From the IMG/VR virus record IMGVR_UViG_3300020579_000317, positions 1 to 37,968 of that record: DNA of 37,968 bases; one strand, 5' to 3'. The notes under the pieces were generated by a model that made no database searches, was not told the origin of the DNA, and saw only the letters and a program-made list of their open reading frames with translations. Position numbers and translations under genes: made by a program. Below, piece after piece: positions 1-9,018 of the stretch; within the stretch, counting starts at the first letter, position 1; each line of letters starts with the position of its first letter. The stretch comes from a virus.

Positions 1-255
1 TCAGAGTTTGTGGAGAAAGTGAAAGAGCACGCCGACAGCGATGGCGCCCAGCACGACCGCGATGCGGTCAAACCACTTGTTCTGTGTGAAGTCGGGAAGG
101 ATCACCGCAGGGAGAATGAGCGCCAGGAGGAACACGCAAAGCGACACGGCGATGATTTTCGGGATCGCGAGAAACACTGCGGCGAAGATCGCCCCAATCA
201 CAAAGTGCAGCAAGTGGTATTTGGCCAGGGACTGCTCTACTGAGTTGATGTTCAA
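1..255 (-). CDS. Holin-like small membrane protein
   Basis: This 84-residue protein is mostly hydrophobic, with about three predicted membrane segments (roughly residues 15-30, 33-52 and 64-80) and a short His/Lys-ended tail. Small multi-span proteins next to an endolysin are usually holins, which form the membrane lesion that releases the endolysin. I chose the TTG start at 255 because it overlaps the endolysin stop as TTGA and follows a GGAGGT site; the open frame runs further upstream only as a shadow of the endolysin gene. The stop codon is the first three bases of the window. The holin role is inferred from topology and position, not from a recognised motif. Confidence 0.72.
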   Translation of the reverse strand: MNINSVEQSLAKYHLLHFVIGAIFAAVFLAIPKIIAVSLCVFLLALILPAVILPDFTQNKWFDRIAVVLGAIAVGVLFHFLHKL

Positions 256-836
256 GAGACCTCCAGTGAAGTTCCCGCCGGCGGCGGGGGATTGTTGAGA
301 GCGGTAACGAGCTTCGTGACGGCGTCGATGAAACGCGGCCATCCGGTGAGACCACCGTTCACTCTGCGTCGCACCATCTCCCAATTCTGCTGATCCGCGT
401 AATACGCGATGTGGCGCTCGTTGAAGTAGAGCGCGAGGATGTCCGCCGCGACTGAGGGGTCGAGCGCCAGGTCGGGATTTGCCGTGAGGTCCTGGCCGAT
501 TTCCGAACCGAAGTGCTCGTAGTTCCCCCGGCCGGTGATCTGAATGAATCCGCGGCCCCGGAACTTCGCGCCGTCGCCCGGATCCGTGTTCCCGAGGTCC
601 TTCCTGTTCTCGTACAGGTTGGTGAGGTAGGTCGGACCGCCGCGCTCCTTGATCGGGCAGAACGTCCCAGTCTCGACCGCGATGGTCGAGATCGCGGCGA
701 CGGCGGATAGCGGAGAATAATCGCCGCGGCGGTCGAGCGCCGCCTCCACGAGGGGCCAGTTCGCGCGGACGTTTTGGACCGGACCATAAGGTCCGAGGAT
801 CGCGGCGATGAGTTCGGGTGACAGTGGGAAGTTCAT
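252..836 (-). CDS. Endolysin, glycoside hydrolase family 19 type
   Basis: The 194-residue protein matches the GH19 chitinase-like lysozyme fold used by many phage endolysins, which cut the glycan strands of peptidoglycan. Visible signatures are the likely catalytic Glu55 in VETGTF and the block FRGRGFIQITGRGNY (residues 93-106), typical of the family. There is no signal peptide, so export would depend on the neighbouring holin-like protein. Length fits a single catalytic domain, with a short Pro-rich tail (about 182-188) and no separate wall-binding domain. The gene overlaps the upstream coiled-coil gene as ATGA and the downstream holin gene as TTGA. Confidence 0.9.
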   Translation of the reverse strand: MNFPLSPELIAAILGPYGPVQNVRANWPLVEAALDRRGDYSPLSAVAAISTIAVETGTFCPIKERGGPTYLTNLYENRKDLGNTDPGDGAKFRGRGFIQITGRGNYEHFGSEIGQDLTANPDLALDPSVAADILALYFNERHIAYYADQQNWEMVRRRVNGGLTGWPRFIDAVTKLVTALNNPPPPAGTSLEVS

Positions 837-1198
837 GGGTGTTTACCTCCTAGCTTCGAAAGCGCATAGCCGATCAGGGCAGCGATAAGGAGCTTGCAGA
901 GGTCGAAGATCCAACGGAGTATGGCGTCCTTCGGCTCCTCCTGCTGTCGCCGAATCTCCGCGATTTCGTCGCCCTGCCTTTTCACGTCTTCAGAGAGCCT
1001 TCGCACCTGCTCCTGTAGTTGGCCCATTGCTCTTGCGTCCTCCGTCTTCGTGCGGAGAATCTCATCCAGCTTCGTATTTAGCTCTGTTCGAAGTTCGGCG
1101 CTTCCCTTCGCGTAACCGGACAATTCGCGGCGGAGAGATTCGAAACAGGTCTCGGACTCCGCGCGCGTCATGAAACTGTCGAGGTTCAATTCGGTCAT
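833..1198 (-). CDS. Coiled-coil protein with C-terminal membrane anchor, lysis cassette
   Basis: The 121-residue protein has a long charged, heptad-rich region (about residues 15-92, rich in Glu, Arg, Leu and Gln) followed by one membrane segment (about 96-115) and a short basic tail. This tail-anchored layout next to holin and endolysin genes is seen in several phage lysis accessory proteins, including some holin or spanin-like proteins, but no family motif is recognised. The start has a GGGAGG site about ten bases upstream, and the gene overlaps the endolysin start as ATGA. A role in lysis or its timing is inferred from position only. Confidence 0.7.
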   Translation of the reverse strand: MTELNLDSFMTRAESETCFESLRRELSGYAKGSAELRTELNTKLDEILRTKTEDARAMGQLQEQVRRLSEDVKRQGDEIAEIRRQQEEPKDAILRWIFDLCKLLIAALIGYALSKLGGKHP

Positions 1199-1217
1199 GC
1201 CGCTACCGCCCTCCCAT

Positions 1218-2615
1218 TTAAGGTTCCTGCAGATACGCTGCGTAGACTTTCATTTGCACACCGCCAGTGCTTCCCGGAATCTGACAGATCGCCGAGATTT
1301 TCGCCGCGAGCGTCGGCGCCGACACGCCCGCTGCGACTGCCAGCGAAACAGTGTTCCTCGCCACGATTCCCGCGCCTGGTATCGCTGAAGCGAGCACGGT
1401 CTCCGTCCCTCCGATGAACACGCTCACCTTCCACGCGGGGAGGGTTTGCGACGGGGCCACGAGGTCGTTCTGCGTGACTTCGAAATCGACTTTGAGATGA
1501 CCCGGACCGCCGGTCGTGCCGTTCATCAGATCGGCTTTCACGGCGACTATGTCCCCCGGCGAACCGGAGGAGGTGAGCGTCGCGAAAGTCGTGTCGTCGC
1601 CGTCGATGACGTTCGAAGGGTTCAGGCAGGTCCCGGTGAAAATATCCAGAGTCCAGGAGGCGACGCTGCTGTTCGCCCAAAAGCCCACCGGCCAGCCGGC
1701 AGTCGAACCCTGCACCGCAATCGCCTTAACGGTCGTCGGGACGTTCACAGCGAACGGCGCAGTGTAAAGAGTGGAGCTCGAGGTCGGCGTCGTACCGTCC
1801 GTCGTGTAGTGAATCTCCAGACCCTGCGCCTGCGAGAGCGTGACGGTCTGGTGCGCGTTGTATTCGCCCGTCCCGTGATCGCTGGTCGGCGGCGACGCGA
1901 CCGCCGGAGTCGACGCAATGCTCACCAGGATGGCGTTCACGATGGAAGAGGGATAGCTCCACGCGGGGTTTTCACTGATTGCCGCCCCATATGGGTTGTA
2001 GGCCGCATCGAACGTCGCCTGCGAGCCGAGAATGCCGCCGCCGATGCTCCCAATCGGCGTGGCGTTGGTCTGGTATTCTCGCGCGGTCATGCCGGACACG
2101 GTAGGGTTGATATTCCCGGTGCGAGTCGCGAACACGAGAAAAATGTATGCGTCGTCGTTGAAGGATGGATTCGGGAAGCTCTGGATAAGTGTCCCGAGCG
2201 GAAAGGAAAACTGCGAATCCCATCCGATACCAGAGTTGGCGCCGTCGGTGTCGTACTGGAAGATCTGGCCAGCGTCTGGTGCCACTTCGTGGATCGAAAT
2301 GAACATGAGGCCCGGAGACGTCGCTGTCGCGACAACCGCGCCATTCGGTCCCACCTTCGAATATGGAATGAAAAACACCTTCGTGAGGATGTCGCCGCCG
2401 AGTGGCATGGCCGATGAGCGCTTCGGACTCCATGCGCCGTGAGCCGTATCCGAGACGGTGATTGCCGGATACGCGGCGGCATTGTTGTTCGGGTCGATCC
2501 ACGTCACCGCGGCCAGCAATCCGTGCCCCGCGGCGATGTTCGAAGCGAATGTCGCGGAGACCGATGCGCCGGAGCGCGACACATTGCTCTTCGACTGAAC
2601 GAATGTACAACTCAC
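1218..2615 (-). CDS. Distal tail or fibre protein with chitobiase-type C-terminal domain
   Basis: The 465-residue protein is rich in Ser, Thr, Ala and Gly with alternating beta pattern, as in tail fibres. Residues about 250-305 match the chitobiase/beta-hexosaminidase C-terminal module (HYTTDGTTPT followed by a Y-x-x-P-F segment and VKAIAV), a beta-sandwich often found on carbohydrate-binding surface proteins. The part before it (1-230) and the jelly-roll-like part after it (about 320-465) are not recognised. The GTG start overlaps the upstream tail tip gene as GTGA. The position after the tail tip gene and the carbohydrate-type module suggest host surface contact; this is inference. Confidence 0.75.
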   Translation of the reverse strand: MSCTFVQSKSNVSRSGASVSATFASNIAAGHGLLAAVTWIDPNNNAAAYPAITVSDTAHGAWSPKRSSAMPLGGDILTKVFFIPYSKVGPNGAVVATATSPGLMFISIHEVAPDAGQIFQYDTDGANSGIGWDSQFSFPLGTLIQSFPNPSFNDDAYIFLVFATRTGNINPTVSGMTAREYQTNATPIGSIGGGILGSQATFDAAYNPYGAAISENPAWSYPSSIVNAILVSIASTPAVASPPTSDHGTGEYNAHQTVTLSQAQGLEIHYTTDGTTPTSSSTLYTAPFAVNVPTTVKAIAVQGSTAGWPVGFWANSSVASWTLDIFTGTCLNPSNVIDGDDTTFATLTSSGSPGDIVAVKADLMNGTTGGPGHLKVDFEVTQNDLVAPSQTLPAWKVSVFIGGTETVLASAIPGAGIVARNTVSLAVAAGVSAPTLAAKISAICQIPGSTGGVQMKVYAAYLQEP

Positions 2616-5434
2616 AGGAAGAGACCTCCGACATTGACCCGCGAATATTCGTAGCGCCCCGGCGACGGTAGAGTCGTAGCGGTGCCAAACATGAGCGTCG
2701 ACACAACCTGCGGGAAGTAGCTGGCGAGCCCTCCCGCCACGGATGAAATCTCGATCGTGGTGAGCTTCGTATAGTCGGGATCGTCGATGCCACGCTGCGC
2801 GGCCGTGTAGGTGAATGTCTCAGACGTGCCGACGTTGATCGGAGCGCCAACGGCGACCCCGGCGATTTTTATCTGGACCTGAAAAGACTGGCCGGTTTCC
2901 CCGGCGATCTCCCCGGCGTCCTGCTGAACAGTGAGAGCTTGCGTGAGCCGGTTCCGCGAATTCCATGTGACTGTGAGATCGCCAGCGGTCGTCGCCGGCC
3001 GGACTCCGTAGGCGCGCCCATTCACGCGGACATTCCCCGGTGGATACGGCCGCGCGTATCGCGAGCGCGTGGTGAGCGTCACGTCCGACGCCGCGGCGAT
3101 CGCCAATTGGTCGATGGCTGAGTTTGGAGTGAAGCGCGCTGTCACGGTGAGATCGGACGCATACGGCGTCGGCTGCGTTACGTTCGCTCCGAGCGAAAAG
3201 AAGAACACCTTCGCGCCGGCCGCATGAGCTGCAGGGACCGTGTCGAGTAGACCGCGCGCGATGCCGGCGATGGTGTAGGTGCCGTCCGCATTCAGCGTCG
3301 GCGTGGTCCACGCCATGATTTCGTTGTCGATCATGCAGAGAGTGACGCCATCCGCGAAATCGGTGGGGGACGCGGCCGTGAGCTGGTCGAGGTCGACGCC
3401 GCCGGCTGAAGCGAGAACGAACCCAGTGGGATCGAACGCGGTAAGACCGGATGGATACGCGGCATTGAGAACGCCGACGGGACAGAAACCCGACGTAATC
3501 CCGGAGTCGGCGAAGCCGCTGCCAGGATTGAGCCAAATCTCAAAGGATTGCTCGTTCACGACCGGATCGCGCCCGGCCATCGCGAGCGCGTAGATGCCGA
3601 GCGGGAGCGACTCGCGCTGCTGCAGCAAGTAGGGAAGTTCCACGAGCTGCTGCGCGGAGCACGGTGTGGCGGCGCCAAGCGGATTCACCCATCCCGAGGA
3701 TGGCGGCGCGACGAAGGCCACGCTGTTAATTCCGAAGATATCCTCGACGGCGTCGATGCTGATTTTCCCGTCGGTCAGTTCGCCGTAGCCGATGCGCGTG
3801 ATCCGAAACACCTGGTTCACGATGCCAAGCGGGACCCATGTAAAGCGGAACAGGCCTCCAGGACGGAACTGCCATGCGGCGCGATTCGCCACGAGCTTAA
3901 TCTTCGACAGGGGATAGGTGAGCGTTTTCAGGACGCGGATCGCCACGAGCGCCGCCGCCGTCTCTGAACTGATTCCTTTGAAATCGATGGTCTGCGGACG
4001 GACCTCCCCGGTGACGGAGATATTCGCAGGATCGTAGGCTTTCACCAGGCGGTCGTTGTAATTGTTCACGCGGGACGTGAAGCGGATCCCGACCAGGTTC
4101 GTCGTTTCGCTCCACGAGCCGCGGGAGAAGTCCGGCGTGGCGAGGACGTTGTCGACTGTAAGGACCGGGAGCGTCGCGGGATTGTACCCTCCGCGTGCGA
4201 GAACGATGGTCCACTGGCCCGTCGCCGGGTCGGTGTAGAGCAAGCCGTCGCAATGCCGGAGAATTTCTCCGATGAGCTGGTCGGCCGTCGCCTGCGTATC
4301 GAACTGCATGGAAATGCCGAGACCCTCGGTCGCCAGGGCGGACGCTGCGGACATGAAACTGGTCGCGTTCATCGTCGCCACTGGAAGTCCCAAACCGTAA
4401 TCCGGATTGGTGAGAAGTTCGTACACCGCGAGTGCCGGGTTCGCGTCCCCGCTGATGTTGGCCATGGCCGCGCCCTGCGCGAGAGGATCGGGACACCGCT
4501 GCACCACGAACGTGACCGGCTTCAGATAGTTGGACGTTCCAACGTAAAGCTGTTTGAACGCCGCGTAGCATTTCCGCGGATACGCCGGCGCGATACTCGC
4601 GTGCTGCGTCGTGATGGTGAACACGTCACCGTTCGCGAATTGCGTGGACCCAGTCTGGATCGTGAAGTTAATTCGCGGGTTAGAGAACGCCTGGTCCGCC
4701 CAGCATGCCGTGGAGCCCTCCGCATTCGGCGCACTATTGGAGAGCGAGCCGGAGAGCGATCCCACCACGCTAAATTTCATCTTCTGGTAGGTGGAATGGG
4801 CGATGTTGCTGTCGATCCCGATGGCAGTGACCGTTATCGTTTCCGCGAGCGACGCGCTGCCGGCGGACTCCGCGGTGATCGTTCCATTCCCCACGCCGCT
4901 GAATGTGTATCCGATGCCGGCCTGGTTCAGGACGATGCGGCCCTGCTTCTGGCTCAAATAGTCGTCCGGCTGCTGTGTGTCGAGACCGCGGTAAAAATTG
5001 ATGATGCCGGCGAGTCCGCCACCACCACCAGGAATCGTCCCGCCGAAGAGCTTCGGCGCATTGACAGAGAGCTGGAGGTAGTTCTCGGTCCCGTTCCCAT
5101 TGTTGATTACCGTCGTCGTGTACGGGACGTGCTTCACATCGGCCTGAATGTCGATGAGCTTCAGATCGGGCGAACCGTGGCAAAGCATGAACTGACAGCC
5201 GAGATAGTATTGGTAGCCAATCGTCTGAGTCCGGCCGAGGGAAAGAATCCCGCCGCCCTGTTTGATTGGTCTCGATTTCAGGTCGCCCCACCAGACGGTG
5301 TTACCGCCTTTGATCATGCATGTGCCGAACACCACGGGGATCGCGCGGCCCTCTTGCGCTGTCGGGACGGAGAAGTCCCCGAGCGCGGACGGCTGCGGCC
5401 CACGGGGATGCGGGGCGAGCAGAGCGCCCACCAC
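2612..5434 (-). CDS. Tail tip (central fibre, J-like) protein
   Basis: This 940-residue protein begins with a Pro-rich segment and the stretch around PVVFGT and WWGDL (residues 33-52), the hallmark of phage tail proteins of the J/GTA tip type, which form the tail tip that contacts the host. Residues about 181-275 carry an inserted beta module (VGNGTITA ... GSLSGSL ... FANGDVFTI) also present in the 9019-10194 product. Later parts (about 330-900) resemble the tail-tip core with fibronectin-like strands. The chosen GTG has no Shine-Dalgarno site, and the frame continues upstream as a hydrophobic stretch (bases 5435-5482) without an ATG, GTG or TTG, so the true N-terminus is uncertain. Confidence 0.85.
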   Translation of the reverse strand: MVGALLAPHPRGPQPSALGDFSVPTAQEGRAIPVVFGTCMIKGGNTVWWGDLKSRPIKQGGGILSLGRTQTIGYQYYLGCQFMLCHGSPDLKLIDIQADVKHVPYTTTVINNGNGTENYLQLSVNAPKLFGGTIPGGGGGLAGIINFYRGLDTQQPDDYLSQKQGRIVLNQAGIGYTFSGVGNGTITAESAGSASLAETITVTAIGIDSNIAHSTYQKMKFSVVGSLSGSLSNSAPNAEGSTACWADQAFSNPRINFTIQTGSTQFANGDVFTITTQHASIAPAYPRKCYAAFKQLYVGTSNYLKPVTFVVQRCPDPLAQGAAMANISGDANPALAVYELLTNPDYGLGLPVATMNATSFMSAASALATEGLGISMQFDTQATADQLIGEILRHCDGLLYTDPATGQWTIVLARGGYNPATLPVLTVDNVLATPDFSRGSWSETTNLVGIRFTSRVNNYNDRLVKAYDPANISVTGEVRPQTIDFKGISSETAAALVAIRVLKTLTYPLSKIKLVANRAAWQFRPGGLFRFTWVPLGIVNQVFRITRIGYGELTDGKISIDAVEDIFGINSVAFVAPPSSGWVNPLGAATPCSAQQLVELPYLLQQRESLPLGIYALAMAGRDPVVNEQSFEIWLNPGSGFADSGITSGFCPVGVLNAAYPSGLTAFDPTGFVLASAGGVDLDQLTAASPTDFADGVTLCMIDNEIMAWTTPTLNADGTYTIAGIARGLLDTVPAAHAAGAKVFFFSLGANVTQPTPYASDLTVTARFTPNSAIDQLAIAAASDVTLTTRSRYARPYPPGNVRVNGRAYGVRPATTAGDLTVTWNSRNRLTQALTVQQDAGEIAGETGQSFQVQIKIAGVAVGAPINVGTSETFTYTAAQRGIDDPDYTKLTTIEISSVAGGLASYFPQVVSTLMFGTATTLPSPGRYEYSRVNVGGLFL

Positions 5435-5442
5435 GGTCGTCG

Positions 5443-5481
5443 CTACGAAAAGCAGTAGTAGTAGCCAGAAGAAGACGTCAC
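5443..5481 (-). CDS. Possible 12-codon leader peptide before the tail tip gene
   Basis: A GTG with a GGGA site six bases upstream opens a 12-residue frame, MTSSSGYYYCFS, ending in TAG nine bases before the GTG-GTG used for the tail tip gene. It lies in a different frame from that gene. It may be a translational coupling leader, or it may be chance. Nothing else supports it. Confidence 0.2.
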   Translation of the reverse strand: MTSSSGYYYCFS

Positions 5482-5496
5482 CTCACATCCCGCGAG

Positions 5497-6294
5497 CTAA
5501 CCGATGCTCGCGCTTCCGTCGAATGGGTTCACCGTTGGAATCAAGTCGAACCCGAGAAAACTCTGCGTCCGCCCGTAATGAGCGCACGTCGAAAAGTCCA
5601 AAGCGCAGCCCGCCGTCCCACTCACCGCCGCGCCCACTGCCAGTCCGGGGATCGCCGAAATCAGCGTCACCGTGGATCCGGAATGGCCCACCACCATGCG
5701 ATAGTCGTTCCCTCGCTTCAGATATCCCGCCTTCAGCGTGTCCGGGAGCGATGCGAACGCGGGGATCGTTAGAACTGTCCCCGTCGAATCAATCGCGGTG
5801 ATGACTCCGGGGTAGGTATGTGCCGCAAGATTCGCGCCGCAATTCGAGTCGCCAAAAATGTGAGAGCAGGGAGATTGATAGAGCTGCTGCGGGATCTTGC
5901 GCTGCAGCAAGTACGTCGCGGAATTGCAGAGGAGTTCGCACTGGTCAGTGAAACGAGCCGATGCGATGGCGCCGGTGAAGAGCACCACGGTCTCGGTGTC
6001 CGAATAGTGGGAGCCGTAGACGGTGACGGCGATGGGCGCCGACGGCAGGTATGGGATGAGGCTCTGCGCGAGCGCGTGATCCCTCGGAATGTAAATCTTG
6101 ATCTGGCCCGACACTACCTCGTTCGAATGCTCCGCCTCTGTGCGCGTGATCGTCGCCGGCGTGTAAATCTGGCCGAGATAGGTGATCGGGTTCTCGGCGC
6201 TCGTCAACGCGTAAGTAACCCCGGCGGTCTGGAAGAGGTAGAGCTCGTATGGCTGCGAGCCGTAGCCGGATTGTTCTAGCGCGTCGAAACTCAC
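5497..6294 (-). CDS. Phage tail assembly protein, BR0599/DUF2163-like
   Basis: The 265-residue protein resembles the DUF2163/BR0599 family of distal tail proteins found in siphophages and gene transfer agents, just before the tail tip gene. Supporting features are the N-terminal beta strands with YELYLF and the C-terminal Cys-rich signature CALDFSTCAHYGR followed by FLGFDLIPTVNPF, the family's typical ending. Cys residues are also clustered in the middle (about 140-170: ELLCNSA, SPCSHIFGDSNCGANL), where metal binding or disulfides are possible. The GTG start at 6294 is chosen because it overlaps the upstream stop as GTGA; the frame extends to 6357 only inside the upstream gene. Confidence 0.85.
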   Translation of the reverse strand: MSFDALEQSGYGSQPYELYLFQTAGVTYALTSAENPITYLGQIYTPATITRTEAEHSNEVVSGQIKIYIPRDHALAQSLIPYLPSAPIAVTVYGSHYSDTETVVLFTGAIASARFTDQCELLCNSATYLLQRKIPQQLYQSPCSHIFGDSNCGANLAAHTYPGVITAIDSTGTVLTIPAFASLPDTLKAGYLKRGNDYRMVVGHSGSTVTLISAIPGLAVGAAVSGTAGCALDFSTCAHYGRTQSFLGFDLIPTVNPFDGSASIG

Positions 6295-8003
6295 GGGGTC
6301 TCCCTGGGGACTTCCTGCAGCGAGAGCAGCGACTCGGCATGCTCCGAGCTGTCCCATTTGATGGATACGGAATCAGACGCAAGCCGCGTGAGCGTGAGAA
6401 ACGAAACCAACGTGCTGGCGGCCGGGAACGCCTTCCCCGTCGGCGCTTCGAGAGTAAGCGTCTCGGTGCCATCACCGTTGTCCACCGCGCCCGTGATTTT
6501 CACGTAGACGTTCCCGGAACTGTTGGTGGGGATGAACGCGATGAACCGGCGCGCCGGCGACGGGAAGAAGAACCGGGTGTAAAACTCCGACTTGATCCGG
6601 ATTGAAGGATCCGCCGCCCCCACATCCGTAAAGAGCACCAGGTCCTGGTCCCACGTCGGAATCCAGAAAGGATTCAGCCGCCCAAAGCGACGGAAGATGA
6701 ACGCGCGAAAGAGCGTGACGTTCGGGTGAGTGTCGAGCCACCAGGGGAACTCCTGGCCTACCACCGCCGATCCGCCCTTGTCGATCACCTGAATCGGTCC
6801 CACCTTCGGATCGATGGTCACCAACGAACGCTTATAGCTGCGTTTCAGCGGAGCCTGGTCCCAGTTCGGTGGAATCTCCAGCACGTCGATTCCCTTGTAT
6901 TGGGTCAGCGTCGTCGCGGGTGCCGGAGATGGCTGTCCCGCTTCGCCGATGAAGCTAAGGTCCATCTGGTCGATCTCACTGCTGTGCCGCGAGACGTCAA
7001 CGGAAGCCGGGATCCGACAGAGCAGGATTGGCAGGACACGCGTCTGTGCACCGCCAATCCAGGCGAACTGCGTCGGGGAAGAGACGGTGACGGACTGAGC
7101 AGCCACGCTGACGATGGCGAGCGCTTCGAACGTGTATTCGTCCTTCCAGAGCGCGAGCAGACCGCCGGGAGCGAACAGGCGGTCCGCCGTGGCGACGGGG
7201 ATGACAAACGTGCCTGCCCCGATGCTCGAGAGCAGAGGCTGCGCGTCAGGCCACCAGGGGACGCCATATGGCTGGTTCTGCCAGCCCCACACGAGCGACT
7301 CCATGCCGGCGGCGTCGCGCGCGTTGAGCGTGAGCGCCCGGTAGCGCATCGCGCGCCGCGGGAGCTGGCGCAGGCCTCGCCGCTGCTCGTTATCGGAGTA
7401 CGCGCTGAGCACCTCGGTGAGGTACTCGATCGATTCCTCCATCCCCTCGTTCCAGTCCGGCGCGACGGAAAAGAGCGTGATGCGGGAGCCGGTGGCGTGC
7501 ATGTCTGCAGTCAGCCCGCTCAAAAAAGTGAAGAGCACGTCCTGGGAGATTTGCGCGGCACCGACGCTCGGCACGGTCACCTGATAAATATACGAATCGA
7601 GCGCGGCGAAGATGAGCGGCTCGCCATAGGGATCGGCTATCGTGAGGCCGCCGCTCCCGGTGACAGTGATGGACTGGAGCGTCTGATCGGAGTCGCGGAA
7701 AGTGTTCCAGACCTCGACCGCGAACTGCGTCGCCGTAAGGACAAACCCGAGCGTCTTCGTGGTGGGGATGATCACGATCTTACTGAAGAGCTGGCCGCCG
7801 AATGTGTGGATGCGCTGACCGGCGAAACTGCGATTCGCGACCGCGATGACTGGCTGCGGGACGCTGCTATTCGCGGCAAGGGGAGACGATTCGCGGCTCA
7901 GAGATCGCGTGAGAGAGAACACGACGGCAGTAATATCGGTCGAAAGGTTCGCCGGCGTGAGTCGGCCTGGGAACGCATTCAGTTGTCCTGCGAAATTGGC
8001 CAT
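6291..8003 (-). CDS. Minor tail protein (distal tail region)
   Basis: This 570-residue protein sits between two unassigned virion genes and the BR0599-like gene, in the tail-tip assembly block. It is beta-rich, with aromatic motifs such as FRRFGRLNPFWIPTW (about residues 435-449) and a Phe-rich stretch YTRFFFPSPARRF. It has no membrane segment or enzyme motif. I recognise it only by position as a minor tail or distal tail component. It starts with ATG and overlaps the next gene as GTGA. Confidence 0.7.
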   Translation of the reverse strand: MANFAGQLNAFPGRLTPANLSTDITAVVFSLTRSLSRESSPLAANSSVPQPVIAVANRSFAGQRIHTFGGQLFSKIVIIPTTKTLGFVLTATQFAVEVWNTFRDSDQTLQSITVTGSGGLTIADPYGEPLIFAALDSYIYQVTVPSVGAAQISQDVLFTFLSGLTADMHATGSRITLFSVAPDWNEGMEESIEYLTEVLSAYSDNEQRRGLRQLPRRAMRYRALTLNARDAAGMESLVWGWQNQPYGVPWWPDAQPLLSSIGAGTFVIPVATADRLFAPGGLLALWKDEYTFEALAIVSVAAQSVTVSSPTQFAWIGGAQTRVLPILLCRIPASVDVSRHSSEIDQMDLSFIGEAGQPSPAPATTLTQYKGIDVLEIPPNWDQAPLKRSYKRSLVTIDPKVGPIQVIDKGGSAVVGQEFPWWLDTHPNVTLFRAFIFRRFGRLNPFWIPTWDQDLVLFTDVGAADPSIRIKSEFYTRFFFPSPARRFIAFIPTNSSGNVYVKITGAVDNGDGTETLTLEAPTGKAFPAASTLVSFLTLTRLASDSVSIKWDSSEHAESLLSLQEVPRETP

Positions 8004-8010
8004 AGCCTCT

Positions 8011-9009
8011 CTATTGCTTCACGACAGCGAAATTCGGAAACATCTTGTAGGTAGTCGAGCCGATCACATACTCATCGACATTCGAAAAACCGTGGCCGAC
8101 TCCGTTCGTGAAAAAGATATTCGGGGGAGTGCCGAGCATCGAGAAGCCCGTGGTGGTGCCGTCACGGAGCACCCACAAAATAAGCGGGAGCAGGTTCGCG
8201 CGGCCGTCCTGCTGACTTGTCTGCTCGTTTTGAAACTGCGAGGCGTTCGCTCCATTACTGTAAACAGGGAAATTGGCCTTCATCGTTAAGCCAGCGCCGC
8301 GCATCGACGTGTCACCGGACTTCCCGGTATATCCGTATATCGGCTGCGTTGAGGGAAAGATGCTGATCCACTTCCCGACCCATGAATCAACGTCCGCACG
8401 AACGAATGCACACGCCGCGCCTTGTTGATCTACGTTGGGAAACGGGCAGTCCGACGTGGTCGTAAATCCCGGCACACCTACTCCGGAGCTTGTGAAGCTG
8501 GTGTTGTAGCTGGAGGTAGATCCGAAAAAGTAGGCACCACCCGTATAGCTTCCAGCTTTCTGAAGCGAGAGACCCCACCCCAAATGGACATAAAGACCAG
8601 GGGTCTTTTCCACCACCACCACGATGTTGTCCGCCGTTGCATCCGCGAAAAAATAGTAATTCGAGAAAGGACCGGCCGTGAGCTGCATCCCAACGCCGAT
8701 ATTCTGTGCTGTTCCGCTGGCGACGGGACCGCCTGGCTGATTGTTGAAGAGGTTCGCCCCGTTGAACCCGGTGCCGAGATACATGTGGAGACCGTAGTGC
8801 GCGCTCCCGTAATTCGTCACCCACGGCAGGTTAGCCTCATTGACCGCCGCGCGGAGATTGACGTAGTTCCCGTTGTGGTGGAGCGTCGCGGTCCACCCGG
8901 CACCTTCCGCCGCGCTGCGATCCTGGGTCCAGCCCAGGCCCACGAGCCACGTCACGAGCGTCTGCAGTAGATTGACCGGCGAGGTTGGCGTGCCCGTCTG
9001 GTAGCTCAT
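8011..9009 (-). CDS. Unassigned virion (tail) protein, 332 aa
   Basis: The protein is rich in Gly, Asn, Tyr and Phe, with a beta-type pattern and no catalytic motif. Its first 30 residues (GTPTSPVNLLQTLVTWL, then GWTQD) parallel the N-terminus of the next upstream gene product (GTATDYANLLNILDSFL), which suggests a shared docking segment. A strong AAGGGGAG site precedes the ATG. Its place between tape measure and tail tip genes suggests a tail-tip-associated or decorating protein. Function is not known. Confidence 0.65.
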   Translation of the reverse strand: MSYQTGTPTSPVNLLQTLVTWLVGLGWTQDRSAAEGAGWTATLHHNGNYVNLRAAVNEANLPWVTNYGSAHYGLHMYLGTGFNGANLFNNQPGGPVASGTAQNIGVGMQLTAGPFSNYYFFADATADNIVVVVEKTPGLYVHLGWGLSLQKAGSYTGGAYFFGSTSSYNTSFTSSGVGVPGFTTTSDCPFPNVDQQGAACAFVRADVDSWVGKWISIFPSTQPIYGYTGKSGDTSMRGAGLTMKANFPVYSNGANASQFQNEQTSQQDGRANLLPLILWVLRDGTTTGFSMLGTPPNIFFTNGVGHGFSNVDEYVIGSTTYKMFPNFAVVKQ

Positions 9010-9018
9010 GCTCTCCCC

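Noticed and set aside
4253-5458. Long plus-strand ORF (401 codons) opposite the tail tip gene
   Set aside because: Arg/His-rich composition typical of an antisense shadow in GC-rich DNA; no motif or start signal.
6726-8054. Long plus-strand ORF (442 codons)
   Set aside because: Antisense shadow of the 6291-8003 gene, Arg-rich and without domain.
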